From positions 1 through 5,138 of the forward strand of contig CABUZD010000127.1 in NCBI GenBank assembly GCA_902495945.1: 5,138 nt of DNA, read 5' to 3'. The notes under the pieces are model-generated. The model searched no databases and was not told the origin of the DNA. It saw only the letters and a program-made list of their open reading frames with translations. Of the stretch, positions 1 through 5,138 are shown piece after piece. Source of the DNA: an uncultured Collinsella sp. (GTDB lineage: Bacteria; Actinomycetota; Coriobacteriia; Coriobacteriales; Coriobacteriaceae). Numbering within the stretch: position 1 is the stretch's first letter; each line of letters starts with the position of its first letter. The position numbers and the translations under genes were made by a program.

Positions 1-878
1 ACCCCCGTGTGGCGGTGCTGCTCAACATCACTCCCGACCACTTGGGCTGGCATAAGAGCCATAAGAACTATGCGCTTGCCAAGATCAAACTGTTTGACAA
101 TATGGTCGATGACGATCTGGTGGTTGTCGACGTCGAAGACACCGGCATTCACGAGTTCGATGAGTACATCTACACGCCAGGTCGTCGCATCTGCAAGGTT
201 GCCTTTGACGAGCCTGAGGGCGAGGATGCCGCCTTTGTGCGCGATGGCAAGATGATCGTGCGTCTGAAGGGCGTCGAGACCCCGCTCATCGCTATATCCG
301 AGCTCAAGATCTCGGGCCATCACAATGTTATCAATGCCCTGTGCGCTGCCACGGCTGCCTTGGCAGTCGGTGCCGATGTCGACGGTGTCTGCCGCGGTCT
401 GGCCTCGTTCCAGCCGCTCGAGCACCGCGTGGAGCCGTGTGGCGAGATTGACGGCGTGCGCTACGTCAACGATTCCAAGGCGACCAACACCGATGCGGTC
501 GAGAAGGCACTGACGGCATTTCCCGATGACGACGTGATCTTGCTGCTCGGCGGCCACGATAAGGGCACGCCGCTCACGGACTTCGCGCGCGTTGTTATGG
601 ATAACGTACGCTCGGTCGTCTGCTTTGGCGATGCGCGCGAGCGCTTCACCGCCGCTATGGACGAGGCTGATGTCGATGGCGATGTGGATATCGCCCAGGC
701 GGATGACCTGCGCGACGCCGTGGACGTTGCCCGTTCGCTTTCGAGCCGTGGCGATGTGATCTTACTTTCTCCTGCCTGCTCTTCGTTCGATGAGTTCTCG
801 GGCTATGAGGAGCGCGGCCGCGTGTTTAAGGACTACGTGGCCCAGCTTGCCGCTGCAGCGAAATCACAAATGGAATAG
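1..878 (+). CDS. murD: UDP-N-acetylmuramoyl-L-alanine--D-glutamate ligase, 3' part (5' end outside window)
   Basis: Cytoplasmic Mur ligase that uses ATP to join D-glutamate to UDP-MurNAc-L-Ala. The frame is open from base 3 and gives 291 residues to the TAG at 876-878. The fragment opens inside the central ATPase domain, so by comparison with E. coli MurD about 170 N-terminal residues lie upstream. Visible motifs, in fragment numbering, are NITPDHL (8-14, metal-binding His13), Lys27 in the position of the carbamylated lysine of Mur ligases, GHHNVINA (105-112), FQPLEHRVE (136-144), DSKATN (157-162), GGHDKG (183-188), and the MurD-type C-terminal signature LLSPACSSFDEF with GYEERG (254-272). 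DSKATN and SPACSSFDEF distinguish it from MurC, MurE and MurF. The usual DHLD reads DHLG here, a mild variant. The GTG at position 9 is an internal Val codon in a conserved strand, not a start. ftsW begins 8 bp after the stop. Confidence 0.96.
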   Translation, partial: PRVAVLLNITPDHLGWHKSHKNYALAKIKLFDNMVDDDLVVVDVEDTGIHEFDEYIYTPGRRICKVAFDEPEGEDAAFVRDGKMIVRLKGVETPLIAISELKISGHHNVINALCAATAALAVGADVDGVCRGLASFQPLEHRVEPCGEIDGVRYVNDSKATNTDAVEKALTAFPDDDVILLLGGHDKGTPLTDFARVVMDNVRSVVCFGDARERFTAAMDEADVDGDVDIAQADDLRDAVDVARSLSSRGDVILLSPACSSFDEFSGYEERGRVFKDYVAQLAAAAKSQME

Positions 879-881
879 GGG
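877..881 (+). promoter_or_regulatory. Ribosome binding site for ftsW
   Basis: AGGGG lies 5 nt before the GTG at 887 and overlaps the murD stop codon, so termination on murD and initiation on ftsW are probably coupled. It supports GTG 887 over the in-frame ATG at 914, whose nearest purine runs are badly spaced: AAGG is 1 nt away and GAGAGGAGAG is 13 nt away. Confidence 0.6.
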
Positions 882-886
882 TTGCG

Positions 887-2407
887 GTGAGAGAGGAGAG
901 CCCCCGACAAGGTATGAGGAGGCCCGACTCGGACCGTGCTTCCTCGCGGCGCATCACACCGCGTTCCGGCCGCGGCGGGCAGTCGTTTAGCGAACGCTAT
1001 ATTGCCGGCGTTCCCGCCCGTATCATGCGCCCCCGTCTGATATTCATGGCCTGCTTGTTTACCTTGGTGTGCTTTGGCCTGCTGATGGTGTACTCGGCGT
1101 CTTCGGTCGAGGCGCTGCACGAGAATGGCTCGGCGACGTTTTTTCTGGGTCGACAGGCCGCGTTTGCCGTGGTCGGTGTTCTAGCGCTGATTGCCATCGT
1201 GCGCGTTTTGCCGGACAGCTGGTTTGGGGAGGATGTGCTCAGGATCTTCCTTATCGGCATGATAGGGCTACTGCTTCTGGTGTTCTTGGTGGGCAGCGGC
1301 AGCCGTGGCGCCACGCGCTGGCTCAACATCGCCGGTATTCAGTTCCAGCCTTCCGAGTTTTTAAAGCCATTTGCCATTGCGTATTCGGCCATCATGCTTG
1401 ATCGCTTCTTTTCGCCCGGTGGCGACATCAACGAATTCCTTCGCAAGATGGGCATCTACCTGGGCATTTCGCTCTTTCTGATCTTTATCCAACCCGATTT
1501 CGGTACCGTCCTGATCATCCTGTTGACCCTCATGTGCATGGCGTTGTTTGCGGGTCTCGACCCCAGATTTATCATCGGCGTGCTAATCTTCGGCATTCTC
1601 GTGATCGTGATTGCACTTGTCGCAGAGCCGTACCGTATGGTGCGTATTCAGGTTGCCTTGAACCCTTGGGCCGACGAGTATGGTGACGGCTATCAGGCCA
1701 CGCTTGCCATCATGGCCTTTGCCTCGGGCAGTCTGTTCGGCCGTGGCATCGGCAACTCAACCATGAAGTACTCGTATCTGCCCGAGGCGCACAACGACTA
1801 CATCCTGGCCATCATTGGCGAGGAAGTCGGTTTTGTCGGAACCGTGCTGTTCTTCTTGGTGTTTGCGATGCTGATCTACTCGGCGTTTCGCATTGCCGAG
1901 CAGGCGACCGATCGTCGGGGCGCGCTTATGGCGTCTGGCTCCGCGGTCATTCTCGCGGTGCAGTTTTTGATAAACGCGTTGGGCATCCTCAACGTGTTTC
2001 CCATGACGGGCAAACCGTTGCCGTTTATTAGCTACGGCGGTTCGTCGATTATTGTGTCGCTTATGCTTGCCGGGTTGATCCTGCGCGTTTCGTACGAGAG
2101 CGCCCGTCGCGATGAGTACGACCGTCGCCGCGAGAGCTTTGCCGTTATGGATGAGAGCACCGCCGGCGTGCCCCACGTGCGCGGCGAACGACCTTCGCGT
2201 AGCGGCTTTACCGTCCTGGATGGCTCTGCGACCGAGCCGGCAGCCCGCCCGCGTCAGCGAACGGCGCCGCAAGGTCGTCCTCAGCGCCCCACTCCTCGCA
2301 ATGCGGGCGGCGGATATAATCGAATCGATTTGAACTCGGACCCGTCGGCACGTCTGCGTACCGACGACCAGGGACCGCGTGTACGAAGGGACTACCATGA
2401 CCGATAA
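887..2407 (+). CDS. ftsW: FtsW, SEDS-family septal peptidoglycan glycosyltransferase
   Basis: Polytopic membrane enzyme that polymerises lipid II into septal glycan strands, normally with a class B PBP (FtsI) partner. The product is 506 residues. Residues 1-50 are a hydrophilic, Arg-rich N-terminal segment (13 Arg, no Lys). About ten membrane segments follow between roughly 51 and 402. SEDS motifs are all present: GATRWLNI (141-148), QPSEFLKP (154-161), QPDFGT (202-207), PEAHND (299-304) and GKPLPFISYGGSS (375-387). Asp304 in AHND matches the essential extracellular-loop aspartate of SEDS enzymes. Residues 402-506 form a hydrophilic Arg/Pro-rich tail (21 Arg, no Lys), predicted cytoplasmic and disordered. 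This is longer than in E. coli FtsW, and long basic tails are known in actinobacterial FtsW. RodA has the same core, but the place between murD and murG argues for FtsW. The start is GTG 887 on RBS evidence; ATG 914 would remove only 9 residues. The 3' end overlaps murG. Confidence 0.95.
   Translation: MREESPRQGMRRPDSDRASSRRITPRSGRGGQSFSERYIAGVPARIMRPRLIFMACLFTLVCFGLLMVYSASSVEALHENGSATFFLGRQAAFAVVGVLALIAIVRVLPDSWFGEDVLRIFLIGMIGLLLLVFLVGSGSRGATRWLNIAGIQFQPSEFLKPFAIAYSAIMLDRFFSPGGDINEFLRKMGIYLGISLFLIFIQPDFGTVLIILLTLMCMALFAGLDPRFIIGVLIFGILVIVIALVAEPYRMVRIQVALNPWADEYGDGYQATLAIMAFASGSLFGRGIGNSTMKYSYLPEAHNDYILAIIGEEVGFVGTVLFFLVFAMLIYSAFRIAEQATDRRGALMASGSAVILAVQFLINALGILNVFPMTGKPLPFISYGGSSIIVSLMLAGLILRVSYESARRDEYDRRRESFAVMDESTAGVPHVRGERPSRSGFTVLDGSATEPAARPRQRTAPQGRPQRPTPRNAGGGYNRIDLNSDPSARLRTDDQGPRVRRDYHDR
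2385..2390 (+). promoter_or_regulatory. Ribosome binding site for murG, inside ftsW
   Basis: GAAGGG sits 6 nt before the ATG at 2397, within the last codons of ftsW. This spacing picks ATG 2397 over the upstream in-frame GTG at 2379, which would leave the site inside the coding region. It also favours 2397 over ATG 2409, which is 18 nt from the site. Confidence 0.65.
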
Positions 2408-3512
2408 AATGACCGTTGCTATTGCAGCCGGCGGCACGGCAGGGCACATCAACCCCGCGCTCGCCTTGGCCGAAGAGCTGCGTGACCGTGGCCACCACGT
2501 TGTGTTCGTGGGCCAGTCGCGCAAGCTCGAGGGTCGTCTGGTCCCCGAGGCTGGGTTTGATTTTGTGCCCATTACGGTCACGGGCTTCGACCGCTCCCGT
2601 CCTTGGACAGCGCTGACCTCGCTGTGGCGTGTCAACAAAGCCAAGCGTGCGCTCGCCAGTCATTTCTCAAAGGTCGGCAAGCCCGATGCCGCCATTGGTT
2701 TTGGTGCCTATGTCGAGGTTCCGCTGCTGGGGTGGTGCAAGGGCGCAGGCGTTCCGTATCTGCTGCATGAGCAGAACTCTGTTCCGGGCCTGGCCAACAA
2801 GATGATGAACTCCCACGCCGCTCGCGTGTGTATCTCGGTGCCGGCAGCGCGTTCGGTCTTTGAGCGCGAAGGTGACCCTGACCACGTGCTCATGACCGGC
2901 AACCCCGTACGTCGCTCGGTGATCGAGGGCGATCGCGCTCGCGGCCGCAAGGCACTTGGCGTTCCCGAGGACGCTACGCTGCTGCTCGTCTTTGGCGGTT
3001 CACTTGGCGCCCAGCACCTCAACGAGCGCGTGGTCTCGCTCAAAAACGAGCTGCTTTCGCGCAAGAACCTCTATGTGTTGCATTCGACGGGTGCCGACGG
3101 CTTTGAGGAGACCGAGCGCGCTTTGGCGCTGACGCCCGAGGAGGCGAAGCGTTACCGCGTCCAGCCTTACATGGACAACATGGGCGATATGCTGGCTGCT
3201 GCCGATTTGGTGCTCTCGCGTTCGGGCGCATCGAGCGTGGCCGAGATTGCTGCGCTCGCCTTACCCTCGGTGCTTGTGCCGTATCCGCATGCGACGGCCG
3301 ACCACCAAACCACCAATGCCCGTTATCTGGTCGACGCCGGGGCCGGCGTGCTCTGCGCCGATGCCGATATCGACGGTTCTGCCTTTGCCGACGAGCTTCT
3401 GCACCTAGTCGATGACGCGGCGGCGCGCGACGCCATGCGTCAGGCGGCGCGTGGTCTGTCTCAGGATAGGGCCGCCGCTCTTCTGGCGGATGCGGTAGAG
3501 GGTTTGCGTTAG
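2397..3512 (+). CDS. murG: MurG, lipid II-forming N-acetylglucosaminyltransferase
   Basis: Peripheral membrane GT28/GT-B enzyme that transfers GlcNAc from UDP-GlcNAc to lipid I, giving lipid II on the cytoplasmic face. At 371 residues it has normal family length. The N-terminal acceptor domain shows the glycine-rich loop GGTAGHINPALA (12-23; the loop His is His17), GFGAYVEVP (101-109) and HEQNSVPGLANK (124-135). The C-terminal donor domain shows GGSLGAQHLNE (200-210), SRSGASSVAEIAALALPS (274-291; Glu283 matches the UDP-GlcNAc-binding glutamate), PYPHATADHQTTNA (295-308). The GGTAGH form is typical of actinobacterial MurG. GAYVE differs from the more usual GGYVS, and ALPS from G-x-PS; both are conservative enough to expect activity. 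It overlaps ftsW by 11 bp, in a different frame, which suggests translational coupling and matched supply of lipid II to FtsW. Confidence 0.97.
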   Translation: MTDKMTVAIAAGGTAGHINPALALAEELRDRGHHVVFVGQSRKLEGRLVPEAGFDFVPITVTGFDRSRPWTALTSLWRVNKAKRALASHFSKVGKPDAAIGFGAYVEVPLLGWCKGAGVPYLLHEQNSVPGLANKMMNSHAARVCISVPAARSVFEREGDPDHVLMTGNPVRRSVIEGDRARGRKALGVPEDATLLLVFGGSLGAQHLNERVVSLKNELLSRKNLYVLHSTGADGFEETERALALTPEEAKRYRVQPYMDNMGDMLAAADLVLSRSGASSVAEIAALALPSVLVPYPHATADHQTTNARYLVDAGAGVLCADADIDGSAFADELLHLVDDAAARDAMRQAARGLSQDRAAALLADAVEGLR

Positions 3513-3562
3513 TTAGACGGGATATCGTCGGTCGCCCTCGCGCTGATGCGGTAGGTGCGGTA

Positions 3563-3572
3563 CAGTTAACTG
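3563..3572. repeat. 10-bp perfect palindrome CAGTTAACTG
   Basis: CAGTTAACTG equals its own reverse complement and lies 37 bp upstream of the murC start, in a locally AT-richer part of the gap. With no loop it cannot form a stable RNA hairpin on its own, so a dimeric protein-binding half-site pair is the more natural reading. A perfect 10-mer palindrome can also occur by chance, so function is unproven. The flanks do not extend the symmetry. Confidence 0.35.
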
Positions 3573-3592
3573 GTTACAGGCAGTGTTTACGC

Positions 3593-3598
3593 AAGGAG
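3593..3598 (+). promoter_or_regulatory. Ribosome binding site for murC
   Basis: AAGGAG is a strong Shine-Dalgarno core located 11 nt before ATG 3610, slightly longer than ideal. No other in-frame start codon lies between it and 3610. The upstream in-frame GTG at 3583 would place this site inside the coding region and has no good site of its own, so ATG 3610 is preferred. Confidence 0.7.
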
Positions 3599-3609
3599 TA
3601 CACGAGCAC

Positions 3610-5028
3610 ATGGCTGATTCCCAGACTGCAACCTCCGCGCCCGAGTTTAAGAGCGCCCACTTTATCGGTATCGGCGGCGCCGGCATGAGCGGCATCGCCC
3701 TCGTTCTTCACGAGCGCGGCTATGCCGTTACCGGCTCCGACCTTAAGACGTCACGTTATATCCGCCAGCTTACCCGCGCTGGTGTGAAAGTGCATGTGGG
3801 CCATGAGGCCGCCACGATCGACGAGGTCAAGCCTGACGTGGTTGTTGTCTCCACCGCTATTCCGGAGTCCAACCCTGAACTCGTGCGCGCTCGCGAGCTT
3901 GGTATTCCCGTGTGGCCCCGTGCCAAGATGCTCTCTGCTTTGGGCCACGGCTACACCACCGTCGCTGTTGCCGGCACGCATGGCAAGACCACCACGTCTT
4001 CGATGTGCGCCACCATGCTCGACCGCATGGGCTTGGATCCGAGCTTCTTGATCGGTGGCATCGTCGAGGGCTATGACACGAACGGCAAGAACGGCTCGGG
4101 CGACTATTTTGTCGCCGAGGCCGACGAGTCCGACAGTTCCTTCCTGTTCCTGAACCCCAACGTAGTCATTGTGACCAACGTCGAGGCCGACCACCTCGAT
4201 CACTACTCGGGTATCGAGGAGATCGAGGCGACTTTCGCCAAATTCATGAGCCTGGTGGGCGAGGACGGCACCGTCATCGTCTGCGGTGAGGACCCGCATC
4301 TGGTCGAGCTCGCCAAGTCGACGGGCCGTCACGTGCTTTCCTACGGCTTTGCCGAGAGCAACGACATCGTCTGCATGCACCCGGATGTCAAGGGCATCCA
4401 GAGCGACTTTATCGTTCGCTTTGAGGACGGCACTGAGCACGCTGTGGAGATCAAGAGCAATCCCGGTCGCCACAACATGCTCAACGCCACGGCGGTGCTC
4501 ACCGTCGCCCATGTCCTGGGCCTTGACATCGACGCCGCCGCCAAGGCGCTCTCGAGCTTTGAGGGCGTCCGCCGTCGCTTTACCCACGTGGGCGATATCG
4601 ATGGCATCACCGTGGTCGATGATTACGGCCATCACCCCACCGAGATCAAGGCGACGCTTGCTGCCGCTTCGTCGCTGGGCTACAAGCATGTCGACGTCGT
4701 GTTCCAGCCGCACCGCTATTCGCGTCTGCAGGCCCTGTGCGACGACTTTGCCGATGCATTTGCCAATGCCGATAAACTGCTGCTGATTGATGTGTTCTCG
4801 GCTGGCGAGATGCCCATTCCGGGTGTTACCTCTAAGATGCTCGCCGATACTGTGCGCGCCAAGCATCCTGGCAAGGAGGTCGTGTACTGCTCCAGCCGTC
4901 TTGAGCTCAATCAGGAGCTCGAGCAGATGGTGGGCGAGGGCGACCTGCTGCTCACTATGGGTGCTGGTGACGTTACGACCGTCGGTCCCGAGTTCATTGA
5001 GTATCTGACTGCCAAGAAAGACGCTTAA
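3610..5028 (+). CDS. murC: UDP-N-acetylmuramate--L-alanine ligase
   Basis: Cytoplasmic Mur ligase that adds L-alanine to UDP-MurNAc with ATP, the first step of stem peptide assembly. The product is 472 residues, normal for MurC. The N-terminal Rossmann-like UDP-binding domain has FIGIGGAGMSGIA (18-30) and STAIPESNPE (81-90). The central ATPase domain has the P-loop AGTHGKTTT (121-129), EADESD (170-175) and NVEADHLDHY (190-199), then GRHNMLNATA (286-295). The C-terminal domain has FEGVRRRF (318-325), DDYGHHPTEI (337-346), FQPHRYSR (365-372) and MGAGDV (450-455). HFIGIGGAGMSG and DDYGHHPTEI are MurC hallmarks that separate it from MurD, MurE, MurF and from Mpl-type ligases. No key residue is missing. 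It follows a 97-bp gap after murG and precedes murB by 5 bp, so murC-murB may form a translationally linked pair supplying consecutive early precursor steps (MurB product to MurC). Confidence 0.97.
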   Translation: MADSQTATSAPEFKSAHFIGIGGAGMSGIALVLHERGYAVTGSDLKTSRYIRQLTRAGVKVHVGHEAATIDEVKPDVVVVSTAIPESNPELVRARELGIPVWPRAKMLSALGHGYTTVAVAGTHGKTTTSSMCATMLDRMGLDPSFLIGGIVEGYDTNGKNGSGDYFVAEADESDSSFLFLNPNVVIVTNVEADHLDHYSGIEEIEATFAKFMSLVGEDGTVIVCGEDPHLVELAKSTGRHVLSYGFAESNDIVCMHPDVKGIQSDFIVRFEDGTEHAVEIKSNPGRHNMLNATAVLTVAHVLGLDIDAAAKALSSFEGVRRRFTHVGDIDGITVVDDYGHHPTEIKATLAAASSLGYKHVDVVFQPHRYSRLQALCDDFADAFANADKLLLIDVFSAGEMPIPGVTSKMLADTVRAKHPGKEVVYCSSRLELNQELEQMVGEGDLLLTMGAGDVTTVGPEFIEYLTAKKDA

Positions 5029-5033
5029 GTCTA

Positions 5034-5138
5034 ATGGGTCTGTTTAACGCCGTCATGGCGCTCTCGGGCATGATCGACACGGATGTGATCGAGGACGAGC
5101 GCCTTGCGCGTCATACGAGCTATCGTATCGGCGGCAAG
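5034..5138 (+). CDS. murB: UDP-N-acetylenolpyruvoylglucosamine reductase, 5' part (runs off window)
   Basis: Start of MurB, the FAD enzyme that reduces UDP-GlcNAc-enolpyruvate to UDP-MurNAc with NADPH, the substrate that MurC then uses. Only 35 codons are present. The translated segment ends LARHTSYRIGGK (residues 24-35), matching the conserved L-x-x-HT-[ST]-x-R-I-GG motif at the front of the MurB FAD-binding domain. ATG 5034 is the first possible start after the in-frame TGA at 4998-5000. ATG 5055 and ATG 5070 are alternatives, but none of the three has a strong Shine-Dalgarno site; the best purine run, AAGAAAGA at 5014-5021, is 12 nt upstream of 5034. With only 5 bp after the murC stop, initiation is probably by coupling to murC. 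The assignment rests on a short segment plus context. Confidence 0.85.
   Translation, partial: MGLFNAVMALSGMIDTDVIEDERLARHTSYRIGGK

Larger units (their letters stand above)
3513..3609 (+). other. murG-murC intergenic gap
   Basis: This is the only substantial non-coding stretch in the window (97 bp). Its first half is GC-rich, like the surrounding genes. The second half, about 3561-3600, is AT-richer and holds the palindrome CAGTTAACTG and the murC RBS. GTTAAC, GTTAC and GTTTAC follow one another at short intervals. I find no -35/-10 pair with good spacing and no hairpin followed by a T run, so neither an internal promoter nor a terminator can be asserted. No gene fits in it. Confidence 0.6.

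Noticed and set aside
9..11. GTG as a start for a short MurD-like protein
   Set aside because: The frame is open upstream to the window edge, and this codon is the Val of a conserved strand just before NITPDHL. The gene is simply cut by the window.
1069..1401. 110-codon + strand open frame in another frame within ftsW
   Set aside because: It is an out-of-frame reading of the conserved SEDS core, with no motif or independent RBS.
2379..2396. GTG 2379 as the murG start
   Set aside because: It would add six residues before the normal N-terminus and put the GAAGGG site inside the gene. ATG 2397 has correct RBS spacing.
1757..2644. 295-codon open frame on the - strand across ftsW and murG
   Set aside because: It spans two conserved + strand genes and their junction, and its product is an Arg/His-rich low-quality translation with no domain or RBS support.
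3504..3526. TTGCGT and GATATC as a possible -35/-10 pair at the end of murG
   Set aside because: The spacing is only 11 bp and the second hexamer is a poor -10, so I do not call a promoter.
3583..3609. GTG 3583 as the murC start
   Set aside because: It lacks a good upstream RBS and would bury the strong AAGGAG site at 3593-3598 in coding sequence.
3751..4866. 371-codon open frame on the - strand across murC
   Set aside because: It lies wholly inside murC, whose + strand product carries every family motif. The - strand translation has no recognisable domain. Long antisense frames are expected opposite GC-rich genes with biased third positions.

Overview
The window is an uninterrupted piece of a bacterial division and cell wall (dcw) cluster, all on the + strand: the 3' part of murD, then complete ftsW, murG and murC, and the first 35 codons of murB. 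The genes are tightly packed. There are 8 bp between murD and ftsW, an 11-bp overlap between ftsW and murG, and 5 bp between murC and murB. The one real gap is 97 bp between murG and murC. I see no RNA gene, mobile element, CRISPR array or convincing terminator.

Organism: the DNA is GC-rich with strong third-position GC. MurG carries GGTAGH in its first glycine-rich loop, a form I associate with Actinobacteria. FtsW has long arginine-rich, lysine-free ends on both sides of its membrane core. With murC followed directly by murB, this best fits an actinobacterium of the Coriobacteriia type (Collinsella-like). That placement is inference from motifs and gene order, not from a database search.

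How the genes work together: MurC adds L-Ala to UDP-MurNAc, which MurB makes by reducing the enolpyruvyl intermediate. MurD adds D-Glu to UDP-MurNAc-L-Ala. After MurE, MurF and MraY (not in this window, probably upstream), MurG adds GlcNAc to lipid I to make lipid II at the inner membrane face. FtsW, a SEDS glycosyltransferase, polymerises flipped lipid II at the septum. The window therefore covers cytoplasmic precursor steps, lipid II formation and septal polymerisation.

Layout: 1-878 murD 3' part; 887-2407 ftsW; 2397-3512 murG; 3513-3609 gap with a 10-bp palindrome in a locally AT-richer stretch; 3610-5028 murC; 5034-5138 murB 5' part.

The enzymes keep their expected motifs and look functional. 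I found no new biological system. The most interesting signals are a short motif that recurs in the disordered C-terminal tail of FtsW, and the palindrome-bearing murG-murC gap.
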